A DNA stretch of 64,000 bases, taken from NCBI GenBank assembly GCA_002840895.1, contig PHCZ01000006.1, forward strand, positions 62,001 through 126,000, read 5' to 3'. The notes under the pieces were generated by a model. It saw only the letters and a list, made by a program, of their open reading frames with translations, was not told where the DNA came from and ran no database searches. Position numbers and translations under genes: made by a program. Positions 1 to 8,751 of this stretch are shown here, one piece after another (position 1 is the first letter of the stretch; every line of letters starts with the position of its first letter). Source of the stretch: Bacteroidetes bacterium HGW-Bacteroidetes-8. Its GTDB lineage: Bacteria; Bacteroidota; Bacteroidia; Bacteroidales; UBA932.

Positions 1-2
1 CG

Positions 3-911
3 CTAATGACCTTGGTAGAGAAGGGGAAACTCAGCCTGGATATGGATGTAAGTGATCTAATTGGGTTTCAGGTAAGAAATCCGAAGTTCCCGGATGTGGT
101 AATAACCTTAAAGATGTTGCTGTCGCACTCATCAAGTCTTAACGATTCTCAGGGGTATTTTCGTCTGGACTACCTAAACCCTGCAACCAATCCGGATTTT
201 GCAAAGTGTTACAACGACTACCAGCCCGGTTCAAAATATGAGTATTGTAACTTAGGATTCAATACTATAGGAGCTATTGTGGAAAAATATTCGGGTGTAA
301 GATTCGACAACTATATTGCAGAGGTGATCTTAAAGCCACTCGGGCTCTATGCAAGCTTTAACCCGGACTCTCTGGATCCGGCAAAGTTTGTTCCCCTTTA
401 CAGCTACGAACCAATCGACACACTTGAGGGATCGGAGAAGATATTCAAACACCAGCCGATGGCATATGTGAGCAGGGCAAAGGAGATAGACTCTGCCTAT
501 GTAATGGGTTACAGCACACCTCTCTTCTCGCCTACTGGAGGAATGAAGATATCTGCATATGACCTTGCCCGCTATATGGTAATGCATATGAATTATGGTG
601 TGGTACCGGCAACCGGAGTCAGGATTATTTCCCAAGAGAGTGCAAAACAGATGCAATCCCCTGTTATTGAGACAGGAGCAGGTGAGTTCTATTGCTTTGC
701 TTTGAGGACAAGCGAAAATCTCATCCCGGGGGAGAAGATGGTTGGCCACACAGGGTCTGCCTATGGTCTTTACAGCGCAATGTTTTTTGAGCCTGAGAAG
801 AGATTCGGAATCGTTATGATGACAAACGGATACTCGCCTGCATACAAGAATGGGTTTACCACCATTCAGGGAGATGTTACAAGGGCACTTTACGATATCT
901 TTATTAAGTAA
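3..911 (+). CDS. Serine hydrolase, beta-lactamase/PBP4-like family (5' end outside window)
   Basis: The reading frame is open to the left edge, so the N-terminus, including the SxxK nucleophile motif, lies outside the window. The visible 302 codons show a YCN (YxN-type) motif about 80 residues in and an HTG box (the KTG-box equivalent) about 55 residues from the end, followed by the usual beta-strand. This is the class C beta-lactamase/esterase fold used by penicillin-binding-protein-like peptidases, esterases and D-aminopeptidases; the substrate cannot be told. It probably acts outside the cytoplasm, as family members do. It is followed after 33 bases by the glycosyltransferase in the same direction. 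Confidence 0.85.
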   Translation, partial: LMTLVEKGKLSLDMDVSDLIGFQVRNPKFPDVVITLKMLLSHSSSLNDSQGYFRLDYLNPATNPDFAKCYNDYQPGSKYEYCNLGFNTIGAIVEKYSGVRFDNYIAEVILKPLGLYASFNPDSLDPAKFVPLYSYEPIDTLEGSEKIFKHQPMAYVSRAKEIDSAYVMGYSTPLFSPTGGMKISAYDLARYMVMHMNYGVVPATGVRIISQESAKQMQSPVIETGAGEFYCFALRTSENLIPGEKMVGHTGSAYGLYSAMFFEPEKRFGIVMMTNGYSPAYKNGFTTIQGDVTRALYDIFIK

Positions 912-944
912 ATTTATCTATCTCTTTAGCCAATAAAAAGCGGG

Positions 945-2252
945 ATGAAAAGGGTTCTGATAATAACATACTACTGGCCGCCGGCCGGGGGGTCAGGTGT
1001 TCAGCGCTGGCTCAAGTTTGTCAAATACCTGCGGGAGTTTGGCTATGAGCCGGTTGTCTACACACCTCTCAACCCGGAGTTTATGGCAGTAGACAAAACT
1101 CTTCTAAGCGAGATCCCGGCCGGCGTAGAGGTGATCAAGAGAGAGATTACAGAGCCCTACTCAATCTACAAGCTCTTTACCGGTAAAAAGAGGAGCGGAG
1201 TCAAACCAGGATTTATCAAAAGCAGTAACGGAAAATCTAGAATTTCGGAGAGGGTATCTCTTTTTATACGGAGCAACCTCTTTATTCCGGATCCAAAAAT
1301 GTTGTGGATATCACCATCTGCACGCTTTCTAATCAAATACCTAAAAAAGAGTAGTGTAGATGCAATTGTAAGCACAGGACCGCCACACTCAATGCACCTT
1401 ATTGCAAAACGGGTATCAAAGGCAACAGGAATCCCGTGGCTGGCAGATTTTCGCGACCCCTGGACAAAGATGTACAACTTCAAATATCTGGGCTGTACAA
1501 AACCCATTCTCTCGCTTCACAAAAAAATGGAGAGGGGTGTAATCAAGAGTGCAGACGCCGTTGTTACAGTCACAAATACAATAGCCGCAGAGCTCCAGGA
1601 GCTCAACCCAAAAAGGAGAGTCGAGGTAATCACAAACGGATACGACAGTGCAGATTTTAAGGAGATGGATGTTATGCCTGAGGAGAAGTTCACCATAACC
1701 TATACCGGACTGTTTGTGAGCACCCAAAACCCAACTGTTTTATGGAAGACTCTTGGGGAGAGAGTGGGGGCCGGCAAAACCGGCTTGGCAGAGAGTTTGC
1801 AAATTAGACTGATAGGCCATATAGATAGCTCTGTTCTGGAGGATATTGCAAAATACGGCTTGGAGCCATATCTGGTCAAGATGGACTATATGCCTCACAA
1901 TGAGGTAATACAAAAACAGAGAGCGGCTACTGTTCTGTTGCTCGCCTCCGGGCGTGAACCGGAGTCTGCAGGAATAATGACCGGGAAATTTTTTGAGTAT
2001 CTGGCAGCGGGCAGACCAATCCTTGGTTTCGGGCCAAAAGGGGGAGATATGGATATTGCGTTGGAAGAGAGCAGGGCGGGGGAGATGTTTGATTATGAAG
2101 ATTACCCGGGTGTGGCAAAGTGGATCGACGCCCAATATGCACTTTACACAATTGGAGGTGCTCCGGTGATTGAGGGAGATATCTTAAAATACTCCAGAAG
2201 AGAGCTTACAAAAAAAATGGCTGCAGTGTTGGATGAGATGTGCAAAAAATAA
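945..2252 (+). CDS. Glycosyltransferase, GT4-like (GT-B fold)
   Basis: A 435-residue protein that opens with a typical GT-B N-terminal strand and a glycine-rich loop (ITYYWPPAGGSGVQRW). A C-terminal nucleotide-sugar half carries GKFFEYLAAGRPIL with a Glu in the position used by retaining GT4 enzymes. It should transfer a sugar to a cell-surface glycan precursor in the cytoplasm; donor and acceptor are unknown. It sits 27 bases upstream of the YfhO-type membrane protein, and the pair probably forms a small envelope-glycan operon. Confidence 0.85.
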   Translation: MKRVLIITYYWPPAGGSGVQRWLKFVKYLREFGYEPVVYTPLNPEFMAVDKTLLSEIPAGVEVIKREITEPYSIYKLFTGKKRSGVKPGFIKSSNGKSRISERVSLFIRSNLFIPDPKMLWISPSARFLIKYLKKSSVDAIVSTGPPHSMHLIAKRVSKATGIPWLADFRDPWTKMYNFKYLGCTKPILSLHKKMERGVIKSADAVVTVTNTIAAELQELNPKRRVEVITNGYDSADFKEMDVMPEEKFTITYTGLFVSTQNPTVLWKTLGERVGAGKTGLAESLQIRLIGHIDSSVLEDIAKYGLEPYLVKMDYMPHNEVIQKQRAATVLLLASGREPESAGIMTGKFFEYLAAGRPILGFGPKGGDMDIALEESRAGEMFDYEDYPGVAKWIDAQYALYTIGGAPVIEGDILKYSRRELTKKMAAVLDEMCKK

Positions 2253-2279
2253 AAAAGAGTGATTTAAAAATCTTTTAAT

Positions 2280-4778
2280 ATGATAAATTATAAAAAATAT
2301 CTGCCCTATGTAATAGCAGTGCTCTCCTTTGCAGCTGCTGCCTATCTCTTTACACCTCAGGTTCTCCAGAAAAAGGTGGTAAACCAGAGCGACATAGCCT
2401 CCTGGAGAGGTATGGCAAATGAGATAATCACATACAATGAGGCAAATCCCGATAAAGAGCCGGCTCTGTGGACAAACTCGATGTTCTCGGGAATGCCTGC
2501 CACCTCTATTTCGGTTATTTATGAAGGCGACTATACAGATTATATCTACAAGCTTATTCACAAGTTATCGGGATCAAGACCTGCGAGCTATCTCTTAATT
2601 TCAATGATTGGGGCGTTTCTCCTCTTTCTTGCTTTTGGTGTGAGTGTTCCACTCTCGGCTATTGGGGCTCTGGCTCTCACCTTCTGCTCCTATAACCTAC
2701 AGATAATTCAGGTGGGGCACAACTCGAAGATGGTTGCAATTGCATTTATGCCTTGGGTACTGGCAGCAGTTGTCTATGCCTACAAAAGCGTCTCTTTTAA
2801 GGGAGCCCTTGCGGGAGCACTCTTTTTTGCATTTGCACTTAGCTTCCAGATAAAAGCAAACCACCCGCAGATAACCTATTATCTCGCTATTATGGTGTTG
2901 GGATTTGGTTTTGCCGAGCTTTACAACTCAATAAAAGAGAGATACTTTCCCGCATTTTTTAAACGCTCCCTTATTCTGCTTGTCGCGGGATTGCTGGGAA
3001 TTGCTGCAAACATAAATCACCTCTGGCCCACTTATGAGTACTCAAAATTTACTATGAGAGGTGGTTCGGAGCTGGCTGTAGAGGAGGGTAAAGAGCAAAA
3101 GGGTCTGGATATTGCCTATGCAACAAGCTGGTCTTACAGCCCGGGAGAGATGCCAAACCTTATGATTCCAAATTTTAACGGTGGAGCATCGGGCGGAGAG
3201 CTTTCACAAAACTCTCAAACATACAAGGCTCTTAAAGATGCGGGGTACGCAGGTGCAGAGCAGGCTGTAAAACAGATGCCGCTATATTGGGGGCCACAAC
3301 CGTTTACTGCAGGACCTATGTATATGGGGGCACTCTCGCTGTTTATATTTATTCTTGGACTTATCCTTTTGCGAGGTGCTGTAAAGTGGTGGATTGTAAT
3401 TGTCTCACTAATTGCAGTATTTCTCTCGTGGGGCTCTAATATGCTCTTCTTCACTGAGTTCTTTTTCAAGTACATTCCAATGTACAGCAAGTTCAGAACA
3501 GTCTCTATGGTTCTTGTGGTTTTGCAGATTACCATTCCTCTGCTTGGCTGGCTCACTCTATCCAAATTATTGGGAGAGAGAGGAGAAAACTTCAAGGAGG
3601 ATAGGGTTAAAAAGGGGATGTTAATAGCCCTGGCTTTAACTGCGGGATTTTCCTTGATTTTTGCTCTGATTCCATCTCTGGCAGGGTCATTTGTATCATC
3701 GGCAGATGCACAGATGCCGGATATTCTTAAGCAAACACTTGTAAATGACAGGATGTCTCTATTGCGTGCAGATGCTTTCCGCTCCCTTATCTTCATACTC
3801 CTGGGTGCTGCAGCAATCTGGTTTACATACACAGGTAAACTTAAGAAGAGTATGTTTTATGGAGTTTTGGCACTGCTCATTTTTGCAGATATGTGGGTTA
3901 TAGGTAAAAGGTACCTAAACGACTCTCATTTTATAAAGAGCAGGGATTTTGAAAATCAATACGCCCTGAGACCTGTAGATAAGATGATTCTGAATGACAA
4001 GGATCCTAACTACAGGGTGCTCGACTTAAGCATTAACACATTTAACGATGCTCACGTAAGCTATCACCATAAAACTATCGGCGGCTACAGCCCCGTGAAG
4101 ATGCAGCGATATCAGGATCTGATAGATCGCCACATCTCTGCAGAGATGCAGCAGATTGCCGCAGACATTTCCGGCAGCAAAACCATTGAGGAGGCTCAGG
4201 TAAAAATCGGCAACTACCCTGTGCTAAATATGCTAAATACCAGATATATTGTGCTGGGAGCAGAAAATGCTCCTGTTGTAAACAGCGAAGCATTCGGAAA
4301 CGGTTGGTTTGTAAACAGTGTTATAAATGTAAACTCGGCGACCGAGGAGATAAGCTCTCTGAGCAAGATTGAGAATTCGTTCACAGCAGTTGTTCACAAT
4401 GAGTTTTCTGCCGATTTGCAAGGGATTTCACAAGATTCACTGCAGGCATCGGAATCAATTGTTTTAACCGAATACTCCCCTAACAGACTTGAGTACAAAA
4501 CATCTTCAACCCAAAACAGGGTAGCCATCTTTAGCGAGATTTACTATCCTGCCGGCTGGAGAGCCTATATTGACGGAAGTGAGGTGAAGATACTTCGGGC
4601 AAACTTTATACTCCGGGCTTTGAACATCCCCGCAGGAGAACACACAGTTCTATTTGAGTTTAAGCCGGAATCCTTCTCAAAAGGAGAGTTCTGGTCGCGA
4701 ATTACATCCGGAATTCTTGTCTTACTGCTAATTGCAGCATTGGCCGGCTATTTGTTTAGGCTCAAATCAAACTATTAA
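2280..4778 (+). CDS. YfhO family membrane protein
   Basis: An 832-residue polytopic membrane protein: a first transmembrane helix near residues 8-25, many further helices up to about residue 540, a large soluble C-terminal part, and one last helix at about 805-825. The order matches the bacterial YfhO family, which has a GT-C-like glycosyltransferase architecture and is tied in Firmicutes to glycosylation of lipoteichoic acid; here an envelope-glycan role is inferred. It follows the GT4-like gene. Its last 17 bases overlap the 3' end of the convergent transporter gene. Confidence 0.85.
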   Translation: MINYKKYLPYVIAVLSFAAAAYLFTPQVLQKKVVNQSDIASWRGMANEIITYNEANPDKEPALWTNSMFSGMPATSISVIYEGDYTDYIYKLIHKLSGSRPASYLLISMIGAFLLFLAFGVSVPLSAIGALALTFCSYNLQIIQVGHNSKMVAIAFMPWVLAAVVYAYKSVSFKGALAGALFFAFALSFQIKANHPQITYYLAIMVLGFGFAELYNSIKERYFPAFFKRSLILLVAGLLGIAANINHLWPTYEYSKFTMRGGSELAVEEGKEQKGLDIAYATSWSYSPGEMPNLMIPNFNGGASGGELSQNSQTYKALKDAGYAGAEQAVKQMPLYWGPQPFTAGPMYMGALSLFIFILGLILLRGAVKWWIVIVSLIAVFLSWGSNMLFFTEFFFKYIPMYSKFRTVSMVLVVLQITIPLLGWLTLSKLLGERGENFKEDRVKKGMLIALALTAGFSLIFALIPSLAGSFVSSADAQMPDILKQTLVNDRMSLLRADAFRSLIFILLGAAAIWFTYTGKLKKSMFYGVLALLIFADMWVIGKRYLNDSHFIKSRDFENQYALRPVDKMILNDKDPNYRVLDLSINTFNDAHVSYHHKTIGGYSPVKMQRYQDLIDRHISAEMQQIAADISGSKTIEEAQVKIGNYPVLNMLNTRYIVLGAENAPVVNSEAFGNGWFVNSVINVNSATEEISSLSKIENSFTAVVHNEFSADLQGISQDSLQASESIVLTEYSPNRLEYKTSSTQNRVAIFSEIYYPAGWRAYIDGSEVKILRANFILRALNIPAGEHTVLFEFKPESFSKGEFWSRITSGILVLLLIAALAGYLFRLKSNY

Positions 4779-6111
4779 TCAGGACAATAGATATAGCGAT
4801 TGGGGCGAGAAACTTAATGACCAGCATAATCCCGGTGAAGAGAGATTTTCTCAGAGCCACGGTGCCTCCACTGGTCAGCTCATCCAGAACATCTGCACGC
4901 TTCACTCTCCAGCCAACGAAGAGAACCACCAGCAAACCGCCCACAGGGAGAAGGATGTTGGATGAAGTGTAGTCGAAAAGATCGAAAATGCTCTTTCCGA
5001 AAAGGGTAAAGTCTTTTAGAACTCCCTGAGAAAGAGAGCTAAAGGTCCCGAATATTCCTATAATAACAAAGGTTACCACCACCGCAACCTTACGGGTCAT
5101 CTTAAGCTCCTCTGTAAAATAGGCGACAACCACCTCAAGAAGGGAGATTGCAGATGTGAGAGCGGCAATCATTAGTATAAAAAAGAATGCAATTGAGATA
5201 ACATTTCCAAACGGAAGTTGAGCAAATATTTGAGGAAGGGTAATAAACACGAGGCTAGGTCCCTGTCCGGGAGGAATTCCGAATGCAAAAACGGCAGGTA
5301 CAACTGCAAGTCCGGCGAGGATTGCAAATCCGGTATCTGCAGCTGCAACACTAAAGGAGATCTTAAAGAGATTCTCTTTTTTGTTTACATATGAACCGTA
5401 GGTAATTATGCATCCCATTCCCAGACTTAGGGAGAAGAATGCCTGACCCAAGGCAGCAAGCAGAGTATCTCCCGTGATTTTGGAGAAATCCGGATATAGA
5501 AGAAACTTAACCCCCTCCATTGCTCCGTCTAATGTTAATGACCTGATTGCCAAGATAACAACCAGAATAAAAAGTACCGGCATAAGAATCTTAGAGTACT
5601 TCTCAATTCCGTTTTTAACCCCGGCAACCACAATGAGAGCACTTATCGCCAGAAACAGAAGGTGCATTATAACAGGTACAAATGAAGACTCGGTAAACCC
5701 GGAAAACTGCGAAGAGAGAGAGCTGCTGTCCGATGTGAGAAATGAAGAGGAGAAGGATTTGAAAATATAGTCAAGAGTCCATCCCCCAACAACACTATAG
5801 AATGACATTATACAAATTGATGCAACTACGCTTATGACACCTATTGTGAGCCAGCCGGAACGAGGAGCAATCTTACTAATTGCCCCGAATGCGTTTGATT
5901 GAGTCCTTCTACCAATGACAAATTCTGAGAACATTATAGGAAGGCAAAGAACGATTACAAATGCCAGATAAACAATTATAAAAGCAGCCCCGCCATTTGT
6001 CCCGACCATATATGGGAATCGCCATAAATTACCAAGACCTACGGCCGAACCGGCCACTGCTACAAGTACTCCGAACCGGCTTCCGAAACCGTCTCTCTTA
6101 ATAGTTGACAT
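4762..6111 (-). CDS. Sodium-dependent transporter, NSS (SNF) family
   Basis: A 449-residue protein with about eleven hydrophobic helices, the length usual for bacterial NSS members. The family signature GLGNLWRFPY is complete in the first helix near residue 22. It should import an amino acid or a similar amine with sodium across the inner membrane; the substrate is not decidable from sequence. It is convergent with the YfhO gene (17-base overlap) and divergent from the FabK-like gene. A TATCTTTG box at 6145-6152 lies in the right place for its promoter. Confidence 0.92.
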   Translation of the reverse strand: MSTIKRDGFGSRFGVLVAVAGSAVGLGNLWRFPYMVGTNGGAAFIIVYLAFVIVLCLPIMFSEFVIGRRTQSNAFGAISKIAPRSGWLTIGVISVVASICIMSFYSVVGGWTLDYIFKSFSSSFLTSDSSSLSSQFSGFTESSFVPVIMHLLFLAISALIVVAGVKNGIEKYSKILMPVLFILVVILAIRSLTLDGAMEGVKFLLYPDFSKITGDTLLAALGQAFFSLSLGMGCIITYGSYVNKKENLFKISFSVAAADTGFAILAGLAVVPAVFAFGIPPGQGPSLVFITLPQIFAQLPFGNVISIAFFFILMIAALTSAISLLEVVVAYFTEELKMTRKVAVVVTFVIIGIFGTFSSLSQGVLKDFTLFGKSIFDLFDYTSSNILLPVGGLLVVLFVGWRVKRADVLDELTSGGTVALRKSLFTGIMLVIKFLAPIAISIVLINSLI

Positions 6112-6144
6112 ATTTTAAAGTTTAAGTTTTTTCTACTGCGCAGA

Positions 6145-6152
6145 CAAAGATA
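6145..6152 (-). promoter_or_regulatory. -7 promoter box (TATCTTTG) for the NSS transporter
   Basis: On the minus strand this reads TATCTTTG, matching the Bacteroidota TAnnTTTG box. It is 33 bases before the ATG at 6111, which predicts a leader of about 27 bases. No clear -33 TTG was found at the expected distance. Confidence 0.5.
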
Positions 6153-6173
6153 AAAAAATGTTGGTTTTATGAG

Positions 6174-6181
6174 TAAATTTG
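6174..6181 (+). promoter_or_regulatory. -7 promoter box (TAAATTTG) for the FabK-like gene
   Basis: TAAATTTG matches TAnnTTTG. Transcription would then begin near 6188, which argues for the ATG at 6200 rather than the earlier in-frame ATG at 6179, which lies inside the box. No -33 box is obvious. Confidence 0.45.
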
Positions 6182-6199
6182 TATGATAACAATTTGAAG

Positions 6200-7162
6200 A
6201 TGGAGAATAAGATTTGTAACCTTTTTGGGATAAAATACCCCATAATTCAGGCGGGAATGGTTTGGTGCAGCGGGTGGCGTCTTGCCTGCGCAGTTAGCAA
6301 AGCCGGTGGTCTTGGCCTTATTGGAGCCGGCTCTATGCACCCCGACAACCTAAGACATCATATACAGAGCTGTAGATCAGCGTTGCAGATTTTAGGAGAT
6401 GCCGGCCCTCAGGGAGAAAAATGCCTTCCATTTGGAGTAAATGTACCGCTGATGTATCCACAGGTTGAGGAGATTATGCAGATAATTGTAGAGGAGAGGG
6501 TGCCGATTGTATTTACATCTGCAGGTAGTCCAAAAAAATGGACACCCTTCTTAAAGTCGCACGGAGTTATTGTGGTTCACGTTGTCTCCAGTTCGCTCTT
6601 TGCAGTTAAGTGCGAACAGGCAGGAGTGGATGCTGTTGTTGCAGAGGGATTTGAAGCCGGAGGGCACAATGGTCGTGAAGAGACCACCACATTCTGCCTT
6701 ATTCCTCAGGTTCGGGAATCAATAACAATACCCCTTATTGCAGCCGGAGGGGTCTCATCCCGTGCAAGCTACAATGCAGCCTTTGCTCTTGGCGCAGATG
6801 GTGTGCAGATAGGTACCCGTTTTGCTCTTTGCACAGAGAGCTCTGCTCACCCGGCATTTAAGGAGAGGTGCCGCGGCCTTAAGGAGGGCGAAACCAAATT
6901 GCTGCTAAAAAAGCTTGCTCCGGCAAGGCTTGTAGATAACGAATTCTCAAGAGCAGTTCAAGATGCCGAAAACCGGGGCGCATCTGCCACAGAGCTGGAA
7001 GAGCTTCTTGGCCGCGGCCGCGCCAAAAAGGGGATCTTCGAAGGTGACCTGGACCAGGGTGAGCTTGAGATTGGTCAGGTTGCATCAATGATAAGAGATG
7101 AAGAGAGTGTAGCAGATATTTTCGCAGAGCTAACCTTGCCAAGAGTATTGGGGCTTCGTTGA
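6200..7162 (+). CDS. FMN-dependent nitronate monooxygenase / FabK-like enoyl-ACP reductase family
   Basis: A 320-residue TIM-barrel flavoprotein. It shows the family N-terminus (GIKYPIIQAGM), the central EAGGHNG segment that holds the catalytic histidine region, and the phosphate-binding AAGGVSS and GADGVQIGTRF loops near the C-terminus. These are shared by class I nitronate monooxygenases and FabK enoyl-ACP reductases, so the reaction stays open. The start at 6200 is chosen from the position of the -7 box. The final ten residues are encoded by a 24-bp repeat found elsewhere in the window, so the natural C-terminus may have been altered. Confidence 0.85.
   Translation: MENKICNLFGIKYPIIQAGMVWCSGWRLACAVSKAGGLGLIGAGSMHPDNLRHHIQSCRSALQILGDAGPQGEKCLPFGVNVPLMYPQVEEIMQIIVEERVPIVFTSAGSPKKWTPFLKSHGVIVVHVVSSSLFAVKCEQAGVDAVVAEGFEAGGHNGREETTTFCLIPQVRESITIPLIAAGGVSSRASYNAAFALGADGVQIGTRFALCTESSAHPAFKERCRGLKEGETKLLLKKLAPARLVDNEFSRAVQDAENRGASATELEELLGRGRAKKGIFEGDLDQGELEIGQVASMIRDEESVADIFAELTLPRVLGLR
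7131..7154 (+). repeat. 24-bp repeat, copy 1 (begins TAACCTTGCC)
   Basis: A 24-bp sequence identical to the minus-strand sequences at 7247-7270 and 20797-20820. Here it is inside the last codons of the FabK-like gene, where its TAA is out of frame. With copy 2 it forms a perfect inverted repeat with a 92-base spacer around a terminator hairpin. Confidence 0.9.
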
Positions 7163-7193
7163 AAATAAGGCAGTTAATAGTATGAATAACAAA

Positions 7194-7216
7194 AAACCGC
7201 CCTTTAAAGGCGGTTT
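7194..7216. terminator. Bidirectional hairpin terminator between the FabK-like gene and sodB
   Basis: AAACCGCC and GGCGGTTT form a perfect 8-bp stem around a short A/T loop. A-rich sequence on the left and T-rich sequence on the right give weak U-tracts in both directions, and the two flanking genes converge on it. Confidence 0.8.
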
Positions 7217-7246
7217 AATTTATTTAACTAGCTGGTTATCAAGATT

Positions 7247-7270
7247 GCCCCAATACTCTTGGCAAGGTTA
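7247..7270 (-). repeat. 24-bp repeat, copy 2, spanning the sodB stop codon
   Basis: Read on the minus strand it is identical to copy 1, and its first three bases are the TAA stop codon of the superoxide dismutase gene. The rest lies directly after the stop. Confidence 0.9.
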
Positions 7271-8005
7271 TTCAAATCTTGCAGAGATCTCTTCCCAGTT
7301 GATTACATTCCAGAATGCCTCAATATAATCCGGGCGTTTGTTCTGATATTTTAGGTAGTATGCGTGCTCCCATACATCCATAGCAAGAATTGGAGTACCT
7401 TTTTTCTCGGCAACGCTCATCAGTGGATTGTCCTGGTTAGGAGTTGATGAAACAAAGAGATTACCTTTGTCATCTTTACTCAGCCAAGCCCAGCCACTCC
7501 CAAAACGAGTTTTGCCGGCGTCCGAAAACTGCTTTTTAAGCTCCTCCATAGAGCCGAAAGCCTTTACAATTGCAGCCTCAAGCTTTGCAGATGGCTTGCC
7601 TCCGTTAACCCTCATATTGCCCCAGTAGAGATGGTGGTTGTAAAATCCTCCGCCGTTGTTTCTAACAGCAGCAGGCAGGTCACTGATATTAGCAAATATC
7701 TGCTCCATAGACATAGACTCCATCTCCTTGCCCTTGATTGCAGCGACAAAATTGTCAAAATATGCTTTGTGGTGCTTGCTATAGTGAATCTCCATTGTCA
7801 TCTTGTCGATGAATGGCTCCAGCGCATCGTATGCGTAAGGAAGTTGCGGAAACTCAAATTTATTTAGTGTGTTCATACTCTTTTGTGTTTTTGAATTGAT
7901 TTCGTTCTTAGTGTTATCCTTCTCTCTATTTGTTTCTGAGCTGTCTTGTGCAATTGCTCCGAAAGGCAATGCAAACATTACAGCCATTAATAATATGCGT
8001 TTCAT
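7268..8005 (-). CDS. sodB: Superoxide dismutase (Fe/Mn family) with a signal peptide
   Basis: A 245-residue Fe/Mn superoxide dismutase that disproportionates superoxide. Predicted metal ligands are His74 (in HYSKHH), His124 (in NHHLYW), Asp210 and His214 (in DVWEHAYY). The classical family start would be Met44 (codon at 7874-7876), just before NKFEFPQLPYAYD. Here the frame continues upstream to give a clean signal peptide (MKRILLMAVMFALPFGAIAQ) and a polar linker of about 20 residues, so export to the periplasm is likely if the first ATG is used. The stop codon is part of the 24-bp repeat. It is convergent with the FabK-like gene. Confidence 0.93.
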   Translation of the reverse strand: MKRILLMAVMFALPFGAIAQDSSETNREKDNTKNEINSKTQKSMNTLNKFEFPQLPYAYDALEPFIDKMTMEIHYSKHHKAYFDNFVAAIKGKEMESMSMEQIFANISDLPAAVRNNGGGFYNHHLYWGNMRVNGGKPSAKLEAAIVKAFGSMEELKKQFSDAGKTRFGSGWAWLSKDDKGNLFVSSTPNQDNPLMSVAEKKGTPILAMDVWEHAYYLKYQNKRPDYIEAFWNVINWEEISARFE

Positions 8006-8074
8006 AATGCAGATGTTAATCGTTTCTGTTTAGGTTAAAACAGAAAAATTGAGAGATAGTTCAAAAGAGATCAA

Positions 8075-8689
8075 TCAAACTCGGGCAAAGAGAACAAACT
8101 CAAATGGAGATTCAAATGTTTCGCCGCGGTCAAAGGATTCGCGGGAGATCTCTCTCCACTCGGTTTGGTTTACAGCCGGGAAAAAGGTGTCGGCATAAGC
8201 GATGTTGGTGTGAACCAGAGTCAGATAGAGTTTATGAGCATAGGGGAGCGTTTGCCGGTAGATCTCTCCGCCGCCTATAATGAAGACCTCTTGAGCAGAG
8301 TTGTTGGAAACGTTGTGCTGGATAGGTTGCCCGGAGATGTTGGGTTGCACAGGTTGCGCGGAGAGGTTGTGTCGGACAGATTCACCGGAAATGGTCGTGG
8401 ACTCTTTGGCGGCGGCAAGTGCCTCCTCAATTGTGGCGTAAATCTCTACGCCTGGAGTTGAGGACAAACTGTTGTCGTGAGCCGGTAAAAGGGTGCGACT
8501 GACCACAATGTTGCGGCGGTTGGGGAGGGGTTTACCCAGAGACTCCCAGGTTTTTCGCCCCATAATTACGGTGTGACCGGAGGTTATGCGTTTGAAGTAG
8601 CGAAGATCTTCCTTTATATGCCAAAGGAGTTGGTTATTGCGCCCAATGGCACCATTATCTGAAATTGCTACTATTATTGAAATTGTCAT
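8075..8689 (-). CDS. folA: Dihydrofolate reductase with a repeat-expanded loop
   Basis: This 204-residue protein reduces dihydrofolate with NADPH. It shows the family N-terminus (IIVAISDNGAIGRNNQLLWH), the active-site acid in HIKEDLRYF, the GRKTWES nucleotide-binding segment and the FIIGGGEIY motif. The usual length is about 160-170 residues. The excess is an insertion at about residues 97-133, where three 9-residue units (GESVRHNLS, AQPVQPNIS, GQPIQHNVS) are encoded by a 27-bp tandem repeat. It lies 62 bases downstream of thyA in the same direction, the usual thymidylate-cycle pairing. Confidence 0.95.
   Translation of the reverse strand: MTISIIVAISDNGAIGRNNQLLWHIKEDLRYFKRITSGHTVIMGRKTWESLGKPLPNRRNIVVSRTLLPAHDNSLSSTPGVEIYATIEEALAAAKESTTISGESVRHNLSAQPVQPNISGQPIQHNVSNNSAQEVFIIGGGEIYRQTLPYAHKLYLTLVHTNIAYADTFFPAVNQTEWREISRESFDRGETFESPFEFVLFARV
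8307..8387 (-). repeat. Three imperfect 27-bp tandem repeats inside folA
   Basis: Units at 8307-8333, 8334-8360 and 8361-8387 keep the frame because 27 is a multiple of three. The shared plus-strand pattern is GA, then about 13 bases with GTTG, then GATAG or CACAG or GACAG, and a CCG or GCG end. They encode the extra loop of dihydrofolate reductase. Confidence 0.85.
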
Positions 8690-8751
8690 TATTACCTTTT
8701 TAAATTGAATCTGTTGGAATTATATTGAAACTGTCTGTTTGGACTCCCGGG

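Noticed and set aside
3215-3832. Long minus-strand open frame inside the YfhO gene
   Set aside because: It is a shadow of the well-supported YfhO coding frame.
4762-4778. Overlap of convergent YfhO and NSS genes as a special device
   Set aside because: A 17-base 3' overlap is within the normal range for compact genomes.
8307-8387. Possible CRISPR array
   Set aside because: The 27-bp units follow each other without spacers and are translated in frame within folA.
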